A stretch of 35,050 nt of DNA, taken from positions 1 to 35,050 of the forward strand of contig JAUMTV010000014.1 of NCBI GenBank assembly GCA_030531025.1, given 5' to 3'. The notes under the pieces were generated by a model that saw nothing but the letters and a program-made list of their open reading frames with translations, was not told the origin of the DNA and ran no database searches. A program made the position numbers and the translations under genes. Source of the stretch: Turicibacter sp. (lineage in GTDB: Bacteria > Bacillota > Bacilli > MOL361 > Turicibacteraceae). Of this stretch, positions 1 through 6,286 are shown piece after piece. Within the stretch, counting starts at the first letter, position 1. Every line of letters starts with the position of its first letter.

Positions 1-5
1 GTTTT

Positions 6-548
6 TTAATAATTCTCTAAACGAATTTCAAAATGAGATTGATCATTTGAGCAAACAGGGCACAATTTAGGAGCTTTTTTACCGTAGTGTATGTGTCCAC
101 ATTCTTGACAAACCCAAGCTACTTCTTCTTCACGTTCAAATACTTTTCCTTCTTCAATGTTTTGGACTAACTTTAAATAACGTTCTTCATGATGTTTTTC
201 AATTTTTCCAACCAGTTCAAATAAAGCTCCAATTCGCTTAAAACCTTCTTCGCGTGCTACCTCTGTAAAGCTAGCATACATATCGGTCCATTCATCATGT
301 TCACCCGCTGCTGCATCACGTAAGTTTGTCATCGTATCAGCAATTTCACTGTCATGTAATAATTTGAACCATAATTTTGCATGTTCTGTTTCATTACGTG
401 CGGTTTCTAAAAAGATATCGGCGATTTGTTCATAACCTTCTTCTTTTGCTTTTGCCGCATAATAAGTATATTTGTTACGTGCCATCGACTCTCCTGCAAA
501 AGCAGTTAATAAATTTTGTTCTGTTTTAGAACCTTTTAGTGTGCCCAT
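6..548 (-). CDS. rbr: Rubrerythrin
   Basis: This 180-residue protein has the classical rubrerythrin layout. An N-terminal four-helix diiron domain is followed by a C-terminal rubredoxin-like FeS4 domain. Likely diiron ligands are E20 (GES motif), E53 and H56 (ExEH), and E117 and H120 (ExxHH). The rubredoxin site is C147/C150 and C163/C166, two CxxC pairs. The family works as a cytoplasmic NADH-linked peroxidase that removes hydrogen peroxide in anaerobes and aerotolerant bacteria, accepting electrons through the rubredoxin domain. The start is set by a strong G-rich Shine-Dalgarno six bases upstream of the ATG. The gene is complete at the window edge (stop at 6-8). It appears monocistronic, with its own promoter. 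PerR-type control is usual in the family but no clear PerR box was seen. Confidence 0.95.
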   Translation of the reverse strand: MGTLKGSKTEQNLLTAFAGESMARNKYTYYAAKAKEEGYEQIADIFLETARNETEHAKLWFKLLHDSEIADTMTNLRDAAAGEHDEWTDMYASFTEVAREEGFKRIGALFELVGKIEKHHEERYLKLVQNIEEGKVFEREEEVAWVCQECGHIHYGKKAPKLCPVCSNDQSHFEIRLENY

Positions 549-580
549 TTAATCCCCCCTAAAATAATTAGTACAAGCCT

Positions 581-608
581 ATTCTAGCATGTCTATAAAT
601 TTGAACAA
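581..608 (-). promoter_or_regulatory. Candidate sigma-A promoter of rubrerythrin
   Basis: On the minus strand TTGTTC (603-608) and TAGAAT (581-586) are separated by 16 bp and lie about 35 bp ahead of the rubrerythrin start. The -35 match is moderate. Confidence 0.45.
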
Positions 609-662
609 GGGTAGAAAATACAGAGATTTTAGCGAACTTTAGATTAGGGTTAAAATTTAAAC

Positions 663-788
663 TATATAAGTCCAGATAAATTTTCTTCAGAGAAAATTTT
701 TAACTGGACTATAGTTTGCCTTGAATGGAATAACTATCGAACATTTAGTGTGCCGTAATAAATGTAGGTTTTATTTCTGTTTGTATAT
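663..788. repeat. Structured intergenic repeat, copy A (internally shortened)
   Basis: Shares its ends and outer stem with copies B and C at 1791-2125. The outer stem pairs ACTATA (661-666) plus GTCCAG (670-675) with CTGGACTATAGT (704-715), leaving a TAA bulge. Inside is one hairpin, AAATTTTCT / AGAAAATTT. The second hairpin module present in B and C is missing. The copy ends with TTTCTGTTT and TATATA, as C does. It occupies the gap between rubrerythrin and the HAD gene. The rest of the 549-957 gap shows no convincing gene. Confidence 0.7.
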
Positions 789-930
789 AAAACAAAAGGC
801 TCTGTTTTAGATAGGTGTTGATGACTCCAACTGTTGATCTCATGACCTTTTACGGATAGTACGAGTAGTTAATTCATCGTGAAGTTTATTATTTTAATTA
901 AATATCAATATTCTTTTAAAACACAGCCAA

Positions 931-959
931 ACAAAAAAAGATAACCGAAAGGTTATCTT
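931..959 (-). terminator. Rho-independent terminator of the HAD phosphatase gene
   Basis: Minus-strand hairpin AAGATAACC / GGTTATCTT (938-946 with 951-959) with a 4-base loop, followed by a T-run. It overlaps the stop codon of the HAD gene. Confidence 0.85.
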
Positions 960-1767
960 AATTATTAAAAATAAATTTTTCAATTACTTGTGCAATTCCA
1001 TCTTCATCATTTGTTGCTGTAACATAATTAGCAGCAGCTTTTACTTCATCAACTGCATTCCCCATAGCAATACCGAGACCTGCAAATTCAATCATTGGTA
1101 AATCATTGTATCCATCACCACAAGCAATTAATTGAGATTTATCTAGGTTCACGTGTTCTAATAATTTTTGTAGGGAGTAAGCCTTATTAATATTTTGTGG
1201 CATGAATTCTAAGAAAAATGGAAGAGAACGAGTAATGCTTAAACGATCTCCTAATCGTTCTTTCATTTTAAATTCAACTTGAGCTAAATATTCAGGTTCT
1301 GCTGTACATAAACATTTAACTGAGTTAAATGTCACTGAGTTTTTAAAGTTTTCTACGCGATTGATTGGCATTCCATTAATGTGCGCTTCTTTTTGAATGT
1401 ATTGATCATCATCAGCTGTAATAATCGCTTCATCTTCATAAGCCATAATATTAACATTCATCTCACGTGATAAGTCATATAATTCATGGCAGATTTCAGG
1501 TGTTAATGAATCATCATAAATTATTTCATTGGTTTGAACAGAAATGATGCGACCACCATTATAAGATAAAATATAGCCTGGATATTCATCTAAACGTAAT
1601 TCTTTTGCGGCTTTAACCATCCCGTAAGTTGGACGCCCAGATGCTAAGACAATCATTACACCGTGCTCTTGAGCTTTGAATAAAGCTTCCTTTGTTTTTG
1701 GTAAAATTTCATTTTTAGATGACATTAAAGTTCCATCTAAATCTAAAACGATCATTTTATAGCTCAT
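958..1767 (-). CDS. Cof-type HAD-IIB family phosphatase
   Basis: 269-residue HAD superfamily hydrolase of the Cof/YidA type. Motif I is D9-x-D11-G-T (nucleophile and acid/base aspartates). Motif II contains S43 in SGRP. Motif IV is GDGYND (D218, D222), followed by the family-typical GIAMGNA. The large cap between motifs II and III is of C2 type. Members dephosphorylate sugar phosphates, flavin or pyridoxal phosphates, so the substrate cannot be told from sequence. The start follows an AAGGAG Shine-Dalgarno at normal spacing. Two tandem copies of a structured repeat end about 24 bp upstream of the start codon. If transcription begins near 2122 they would form an approximately 340-nt leader, which is unusual for this family. 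Confidence 0.9.
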   Translation of the reverse strand: MSYKMIVLDLDGTLMSSKNEILPKTKEALFKAQEHGVMIVLASGRPTYGMVKAAKELRLDEYPGYILSYNGGRIISVQTNEIIYDDSLTPEICHELYDLSREMNVNIMAYEDEAIITADDDQYIQKEAHINGMPINRVENFKNSVTFNSVKCLCTAEPEYLAQVEFKMKERLGDRLSITRSLPFFLEFMPQNINKAYSLQKLLEHVNLDKSQLIACGDGYNDLPMIEFAGLGIAMGNAVDEVKAAANYVTATNDEDGIAQVIEKFIFNN

Positions 1768-1790
1768 AGTGTTCTCCTTTTTCTCTTAAT

Positions 1791-1955
1791 TATATAAGCC
1801 CAAATAAGTTTTTCATATTTGAAAAGCTTTTGCCCTATCAATGGAGGATACCACTTTGTGGATAGGTGACCCTTGGACTATAGGGTACCTCAGCACCAAA
1901 ATGTTCTAGGTACTGGAACTGATGATAAGTATATAAAAATATTTCTATTTCTATG
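1791..1955. repeat. Structured intergenic repeat, copy B
   Basis: First unit of a direct tandem pair. The outer stem is TATA-TAA-GCCCAA with TTGGAC-TATA (one mismatch on the plus strand, a G-U pair on the minus strand). Hairpin P2 is AAGTTTTTC with GAAAAGCTT. P3 is CCTAT/ATAGG, capped by P4 CCAC-TTT-GTGG. A conserved AATGGAGGATA lies in the internal loop. A tail with GTACCT/AGGTAC pairing follows. Compared with copy C, P3 and P4 differ in sequence but keep their pairing. Confidence 0.75.
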
Positions 1956-2125
1956 TATATAAGTCCAGATAAGTTTTTCATATCGGAAAACTTTTAAGCC
2001 CTACTAATGGAGGAAACATGCTTCGCATGGTAGGTGACCCCTGGACTATAGGATGCCTTAATATTAAAGCGGCTTACCGACTAAGACTGGTGTAGCATTA
2101 TAAAATACATTTCTGTTTATATATA
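1956..2125. repeat. Structured intergenic repeat, copy C
   Basis: Second unit of the tandem, 170 bp long. The outer stem is TATA-TAA-GTCCAG with CTGGAC-TATA. P2 is AAGTTTTTC with GGAAAACTT. P3 is CCTAC/GTAGG and P4 is CATGC-TTC-GCATG, with AATGGAGGAAA between them. The tail ends ATTTCTGTTTATATATA. It lies between the HAD and HIT genes. The remaining gap (2126-2237) holds only AT-rich sequence and possible promoter elements on both strands. Confidence 0.75.
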
Positions 2126-2128
2126 GAT

Positions 2129-2156
2129 AATATAAAATAGTTAGACTTCAGTTGAA
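2129..2156 (-). promoter_or_regulatory. Candidate promoter reading through repeats C and B into the HAD gene
   Basis: On the minus strand TTCAAC (2151-2156) and TATATT (2129-2134) are 16 bp apart. Transcription would begin at the outer edge of repeat C, making C and B the 5' leader of the HAD gene. The -35 is weak. Confidence 0.3.
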
Positions 2157-2237
2157 TCATCATACTACAACAATCATTGATAAACTACTTTTTTTTCAAA
2201 TATAATTTATTTTTTAGATTAAGTCAGTTTAATAGTT

Positions 2238-2260
2238 TTCTCTTAGCCTGTCTAAGAGAA
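2238..2260. repeat. Perfect 9-bp inverted repeat downstream of hit
   Basis: TTCTCTTAG (2238-2246) and CTAAGAGAA (2252-2260) with a 5-base loop lie just beyond the hit stop codon. A short T-rich stretch follows on the plus strand only, so it is an imperfect terminator for hit. It may instead end a short plus-strand transcript. Confidence 0.5.
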
Positions 2261-2269
2261 GATTTTATA

Positions 2270-2689
2270 TTATAAGTTTGCTAAAACTTCTTCTTTTAAA
2301 GTTGCTAATGACTCAGGCGTATATTTTGACATATTGTTTGTATAATTTATTTGGAATGAATCTTCAGTACTATAACGTGGGATTAAGTGGACGTGATAAT
2401 GGAAAACTGTTTGTCCCGCTACTGGTTTATTGTTGTTTACAATATTCATTCCATCAGCATTAAATGTTGTTTTTAATGCATTAGCAAGCTTTGGTACAAC
2501 TGAAAAGATATGACACATATCTTCTTCACTCATTGAAAAAACATCTTCAGCATGTTTTTTGGGAATGACTAATGTATGACCTTTTGTTGTTTGAGAAATA
2601 TCTAAGAAAGCTAAAACATGTTCGTTTTCAAATAAAATTTGTACTGGAATTTCCTTATTAATAATTTTACAGAAGATACATTGATTCAT
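2270..2689 (-). CDS. hit: HIT family nucleotide hydrolase/transferase
   Basis: 139-residue histidine-triad protein. The signature H97-x-H99-x-H101 in HYHVHLIPR contains the nucleophilic central histidine. N-terminal C4 and C7 fit the zinc-binding HINT subgroup common in Firmicutes. Such enzymes hydrolyse purine nucleoside phosphoramidates (AMP-lysine type adducts), but the physiological role in Firmicutes is not settled. The length is typical. The start is preceded by an AGGAGG Shine-Dalgarno. It is divergent from the Gx/ecfT pair. A TATAAT-like -10 lies at 2720-2725 on the minus strand, without a good -35. Confidence 0.92.
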   Translation of the reverse strand: MNQCIFCKIINKEIPVQILFENEHVLAFLDISQTTKGHTLVIPKKHAEDVFSMSEEDMCHIFSVVPKLANALKTTFNADGMNIVNNNKPVAGQTVFHYHVHLIPRYSTEDSFQINYTNNMSKYTPESLATLKEEVLANL

Positions 2690-2816
2690 TATGGTTCCTC
2701 CTATCAGTAATTGAATTTAATTATAGATGTTGAATGACATAATTTTATCAAATATTAACAGAGTTTTAAAGTGCTAACATTCTGTCGACAAAAGGTGTTT
2801 TTTGATTAACGCCTCA

Positions 2817-2825
2817 TGATATAAT
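2817..2825 (+). promoter_or_regulatory. Extended -10 promoter for the Gx/ecfT pair
   Basis: TGATATAAT is an extended -10 about 30 bp ahead of the start of the Gx-family gene. No consensus -35 is visible at 17 bp. Confidence 0.45.
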
Positions 2826-2856
2826 AAGATTAATGTGAGTGAGGAGGTTATCATCG

Positions 2857-3405
2857 TTGAATCGTAAAAATAATCGTGAGAATTTAGAAAAAATGATGTT
2901 AATTGTTTTAATTGGCGCGTTAGCTATTGTTTTAGGAATTATTGAATCGTTCATTCCAATTAAATTACCAATCCCGGGACTAAAATTAGGATTAGCTAAT
3001 ATCATGGTTGTTATTGGACTATACTATTTAGATTTTAAAAATATGTTTCTTGTAATTATGTTAAAAACTGTGTTAACAACACTATTACTTGGAACGTTCT
3101 CAATGTTTGCCTATGGGTTTGTAGGAGCATTATTAAGTTATATTTGTATGATGGCTGCTTTCAAAGTATCAAAAGAAAATATCAGTTTAATGGGTATTAG
3201 TATGATTGGTGGTGTCATGCACAATATTGGTCAAATCATTGTAGCAATGATTTTAATTAAAACGAAAGCTATTGCTTATTATATGATGTTTTTATTACCG
3301 ATTGGACTTTTAACGGGGATAATTATTGGGCTAGTTGCTAAATTAGTTATGACACGATTAAATGAATTTGAATTATTCCGCAAGCATTACAAATTAAACA
3401 ACTAA
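2857..3405 (+). CDS. Gx transporter family / ECF S-component-like membrane protein (PF07456-type)
   Basis: A 182-residue integral membrane protein with about five to six hydrophobic helices. It matches the family often labelled heptaprenyl diphosphate synthase component I, now usually called the Gx transporter family. The diagnostic stretch is PGLKLGLANI near residues 46-55. The likely start is TTG at 2857, nine bases after a GAGGAGG Shine-Dalgarno. A GTG at 2839 overlaps that Shine-Dalgarno and is unlikely. The gene is 13 bp ahead of ecfT and surely co-transcribed. Juxtaposition with an EcfT subunit suggests a substrate-binding role in an ECF importer rather than prenyl synthesis. The substrate cannot be told from sequence. 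Confidence 0.85.
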   Translation: MNRKNNRENLEKMMLIVLIGALAIVLGIIESFIPIKLPIPGLKLGLANIMVVIGLYYLDFKNMFLVIMLKTVLTTLLLGTFSMFAYGFVGALLSYICMMAAFKVSKENISLMGISMIGGVMHNIGQIIVAMILIKTKAIAYYMMFLLPIGLLTGIIIGLVAKLVMTRLNEFELFRKHYKLNN

Positions 3406-3418
3406 TGAGGAGATTCAT

Positions 3419-4189
3419 ATGAAAAAGTTATGGCTTGGAAGATATATTAGTGTTTCATCATTTTATCATTCATTAGATCCGCGTGTGAAATTGTTAATGA
3501 TGATTCTCAATATAATCATGATGATTTTTATTTCAACATGGTCACAGCTTTTACTTGCAATAAGTTTAACGATCATCTTTATCCTTCTTAGTGAAATTCC
3601 TTTATCCTTTTATTTGAGGCAAGCAATGTTTCTTAAATATATGTATTTGTTCTTTCTGATCTTTTTTGCTTTAACAGAGGGAACACATGTTTTATTTAAC
3701 ATTGGAGTTTTTCATGTGACACTAGATGGATTAATGATGGGAATCTTTTACACTGCTAAAATGATTTTATTTGTTATCATGGGGGCGTTATTGACATTTA
3801 CAACCGCACCAAGTGAACTTGTTGCTGGAACAAAGGCGTTAGCTAAAAGTCAATCAATGGAGCAGTTTGCATTTATGACGAGTTTAGCCATTCGTTTAAT
3901 TCCAATGATTTTAGATGAAGTGAAGCTAATTTACTCTGCTCAACAGTCACGAGGACTAGATTTTTCTGAAATCCCATTTAAGGAAAAATTATCAAAGTTA
4001 ATGGCAATTATTATTCCAGCGATTTCTAACACTATTAAAAGATTAACAATGATGATGGATGCAATGGAATGTCGAGGGTATATTGTTGGGCAACCACGTA
4101 CATCTATTTATTGTTTACAATGGAAAATGAGAGATTCACTTGTTTTAATAAGTGGAGTTATTGTTTTAGTTAGTATTATTTTAGTTTAA
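3419..4189 (+). CDS. ecfT: ECF transporter transmembrane T component (EcfT/CbiQ family)
   Basis: 256-residue membrane protein with an N-terminal LDPRVKL motif, typical of CbiQ/EcfT, and several hydrophobic helices. Two arginine-glycine motifs, AQQSRG and MECRG, lie in the cytoplasmic coupling-helix region (about residues 176-220). These motifs contact the ATPase subunits in ECF importers. It follows the Gx gene by 13 bp and has a GAGGAG Shine-Dalgarno. No EcfA ATPase gene is nearby, so it must share ATPases encoded elsewhere or work in a reduced complex. The gene is followed directly by a terminator, which closes a two-gene operon. Confidence 0.88.
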   Translation: MKKLWLGRYISVSSFYHSLDPRVKLLMMILNIIMMIFISTWSQLLLAISLTIIFILLSEIPLSFYLRQAMFLKYMYLFFLIFFALTEGTHVLFNIGVFHVTLDGLMMGIFYTAKMILFVIMGALLTFTTAPSELVAGTKALAKSQSMEQFAFMTSLAIRLIPMILDEVKLIYSAQQSRGLDFSEIPFKEKLSKLMAIIIPAISNTIKRLTMMMDAMECRGYIVGQPRTSIYCLQWKMRDSLVLISGVIVLVSIILV

Positions 4190-4194
4190 GTCGC

Positions 4195-4220
4195 AGAACC
4201 TGTTAACAGGTTCTTTTCTT
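4195..4220 (+). terminator. Rho-independent terminator after ecfT
   Basis: Palindromic hairpin AGAACCTGTT / AACAGGTTCT (4195-4214) followed by a T-rich tail. Confidence 0.85.
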
Positions 4221-4247
4221 TTAAATATAAGTGAAAGGATGATAGTG

Positions 4248-4913
4248 ATGTTTATTCATAATGATTGGGAGCCTATTTTAAAAAAAGAATGGGATCAGCC
4301 ATACATGCAGCATTTATTTAATCAATTACACGAACAGTATGAGAAAGAAGTTGTTTACCCTCCGAAAGAAGCAGTTTTTAATGCTTTTCAGTTAACTCCT
4401 TATTCTGATGTTAAAGTTGTCATTCTTGGACAAGATCCTTATCATGGTCCACATCAAGCTAATGGCTTAAGTTTTTCAGTGGAAAAGGGAACAAAGTTTC
4501 CACCGTCTCTTAGAAATATTTTCAAAGAGTTAGTTGATGATATTCAGTGCAATTATCCAACTAGTGGCGATTTAAGTAAATGGGCTAAACAGAGTGTATT
4601 ATTATTGAATACCACGTTAACGGTTAAAGAATCGCAGCCGATGTCGCATACTGGTATGGGATGGGAGCAGTTCACAGATGCTATATTAATGTCTTTAAAT
4701 GATAAAGAAACACCTGTTGTTTTTATTTTATGGGGAAAACATGCACAAAGTAAGAAAAAGCTCATTGATACAACCAAGCATTTTGTTATTGAATCGGCAC
4801 ATCCTTCCCCGTTATCAGCTCGTCGTGGATTTTTTGGAAGTAAACCATTCTCTAAAACAAATGACTTCTTAGTTTCTAAAGGATTAAAACCCATTGATTG
4901 GCCATTAAATTAA
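4248..4913 (+). CDS. ung: Uracil-DNA glycosylase, family 1
   Basis: 221-residue base-excision repair enzyme that removes uracil from DNA. The water-activating motif GQDPYHGP has the catalytic D63. The C-terminal HPSPLS loop has the catalytic histidine, H185. Both are canonical for family 1. The ATG at 4248 is chosen because an AAAGGA Shine-Dalgarno lies eight bases upstream. An ATG at 4239 overlaps that site. The length is normal for the family. It stands alone between the ecfT terminator and a shared convergent terminator. Confidence 0.96.
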   Translation: MFIHNDWEPILKKEWDQPYMQHLFNQLHEQYEKEVVYPPKEAVFNAFQLTPYSDVKVVILGQDPYHGPHQANGLSFSVEKGTKFPPSLRNIFKELVDDIQCNYPTSGDLSKWAKQSVLLLNTTLTVKESQPMSHTGMGWEQFTDAILMSLNDKETPVVFILWGKHAQSKKKLIDTTKHFVIESAHPSPLSARRGFFGSKPFSKTNDFLVSKGLKPIDWPLN

Positions 4914-4947
4914 AAAGCATCTCTTCTGTTGAAGAGATGCTTTTTTT
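4912..4947. terminator. Bidirectional terminator between ung and gerQ
   Basis: Stem AAAGCATCTCTTC / GAAGAGATGCTTT with a 4-base loop, flanked by A-run and T-run. It serves ung on the plus strand and gerQ on the minus strand. Confidence 0.92.
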
Positions 4948-5695
4948 AAAATTGATCGTTATTATTGTTGTAAGGCATTTGTTGTCCTTGACTTTGATTA
5001 TGATATTGTCCCTGACCTTGTGTTGAGTATGTTCCTTGTTGTTGATTTTGTGGTGAAAAGTTTTCAGGAAGTTGATTGTAATAAGGATATTTTTGCTTAT
5101 AAAGTTCATCTTGTTGTTTTTGATAATTATAAAGTGCCCCTAAAGAAGGGAATTTCTCGAATAAATCAGGATCAACCATATTAAGTGTGTTATCTAATGG
5201 ATAGTAGTAGTTGATTTCTTCTGGGAATTCAACGTAATCTAAATAAACTGTTAATAATACATAACGATGTCCGGTATTTGGATCACTAAGAATAATATGA
5301 TCACGACCGGCCGCTTCAATAATTCCTACAAAAGTACGTCTAGCTAGTGCAGCGTCATTACCACTGAATGTCATATAAACAGTGGCTAACTTCCCACGAT
5401 TAAGTCGTAGAATATTACTTACATAAGAACTACCTTGTGCCATTGTAATCACATTTCCTACTGGGACTTCAAATCCTCCAAAACTTGTGCCACTTCCTAC
5501 AGGTGAAATAGGTATTTGTCCTGGCTCAGTTGGAGTTTGTGATGTAATTGCTGAACCAGATGGAAATGGTGGTTCTGTGGTATTTGGATTCACATTTGAA
5601 TATCCTCCCATTGGATTTGCTTGTTGATATCTCCAATAAGGATCGTTTGGATTTGGCATAGGTCCCCCATACGGATAAGAATAGTAATAATTCAT
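4946..5695 (-). CDS. gerQ: Spore coat protein GerQ
   Basis: 249 residues. The conserved GerQ core spans about residues 88-168 and includes NILRLNRGKLATVYMTF and GIIEAAGRDH. The N-terminal 87 residues are rich in Pro, Gly, Asn and Tyr, and the C-terminal 45 residues are rich in Gln and Asn. It is longer than the roughly 180-residue Bacillus subtilis protein. Known role: an inner coat protein needed for CwlJ localisation, cross-linked by transglutaminase during coat maturation. It lies 24 bp downstream of cwlJ on the same strand, reproducing the conserved cwlJ-gerQ operon. The Gln-rich tails fit a cross-linking substrate, which is inference. Start context carries a GGGAGAGAC Shine-Dalgarno. Confidence 0.93.
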   Translation of the reverse strand: MNYYYSYPYGGPMPNPNDPYWRYQQANPMGGYSNVNPNTTEPPFPSGSAITSQTPTEPGQIPISPVGSGTSFGGFEVPVGNVITMAQGSSYVSNILRLNRGKLATVYMTFSGNDAALARRTFVGIIEAAGRDHIILSDPNTGHRYVLLTVYLDYVEFPEEINYYYPLDNTLNMVDPDLFEKFPSLGALYNYQKQQDELYKQKYPYYNQLPENFSPQNQQQGTYSTQGQGQYHNQSQGQQMPYNNNNDQF

Positions 5696-5719
5696 AATGT
5701 CTCTCCCTTCAAATAATTA

Positions 5720-6142
5720 TTAATCGTAGCAATGTTCGGATTCAAGTGGGATATAGAAGCAATGATCGCCATATCGTCCTGAATTCCATTGTCCCCAAAA
5801 TTGGGCTGGACATGATGGTTGGAAAGGATCATAAAACCATAAAGCGGTTGTTGCTGGCTCGAATCGCTCTCCGTTAATAACTCGCTTAGCTAAGTTAATT
5901 TCATTATCACGTGCCCGCTGATAGAAGTAGTCATATTGAACGGCTTCAAAACCACCTGGAGATTGGAAAACCATTTGCTCAATGGTATCAATGTTTCTAA
6001 AATCGTGACAATTAGCTAGAACACGATTGACGCAAACATTACCAACAAGCAACATTCCCATATTTCCATCACTTTCGGCTTCTGCACGCATGAGTCGAGC
6101 AAGTAATTCGATATCTTTTTGGGTTGCTGGTATAACTCCCAT
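5720..6142 (-). CDS. cwlJ: Spore cortex-lytic enzyme CwlJ
   Basis: 140-residue SleB/CwlJ family hydrolase, very close in length and layout to Bacillus CwlJ. The motif RAEAESDGN carries the presumed catalytic E21. It is followed by MGMLLVGNVCVNR, FYQRARD and a C-terminal SGRYGDHCFY stretch. There is no signal peptide, as expected for a coat-localised enzyme made in the mother cell. Known role: hydrolysis of cortex peptidoglycan during germination, activated by Ca-dipicolinate. The start at 6142 is chosen because GAGAGGTG sits six bases upstream. The ATG at 6166 lacks a ribosome site. It is operonic with gerQ. A sigma-E promoter would be expected but none is convincing. Confidence 0.95.
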   Translation of the reverse strand: MGVIPATQKDIELLARLMRAEAESDGNMGMLLVGNVCVNRVLANCHDFRNIDTIEQMVFQSPGGFEAVQYDYFYQRARDNEINLAKRVINGERFEPATTALWFYDPFQPSCPAQFWGQWNSGRYGDHCFYIPLESEHCYD

Positions 6143-6205
6143 GATAATCACCTCTCGTTTAATCATATGGTTGACTTTGACGAAAGATGATAAAATTATT
6201 TAAAA

Positions 6206-6234
6206 AAATAAAAGGTATTAACCTTTTATTTTTG
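6206..6234. repeat. AT-rich hairpin in the cwlJ/pta divergent spacer
   Basis: AAATAAAAGGT (6206-6216) and ACCTTTTATTT (6221-6231) with loop ATTA, followed by T on the plus strand. It resembles an intrinsic terminator, but no gene ends here. It could be an operator or attenuator ahead of pta. Confidence 0.45.
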
Positions 6235-6286
6235 CCAAAAAAAGAGTACAATAAAAGTAACAAATACATTAAAGGTGGTAAATTCA

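Noticed and set aside
790..905. Sequence between repeat copy A and the HAD terminator resembles an eroded insertion-sequence end.
   Set aside because: No open frame, no recognisable transposase motif and no matching inverted end were found. The resemblance is only impressionistic.
4553..4894. 113-codon minus-strand frame inside ung.
   Set aside because: It is fully overlapped by the conserved glycosylase and lacks a Shine-Dalgarno.
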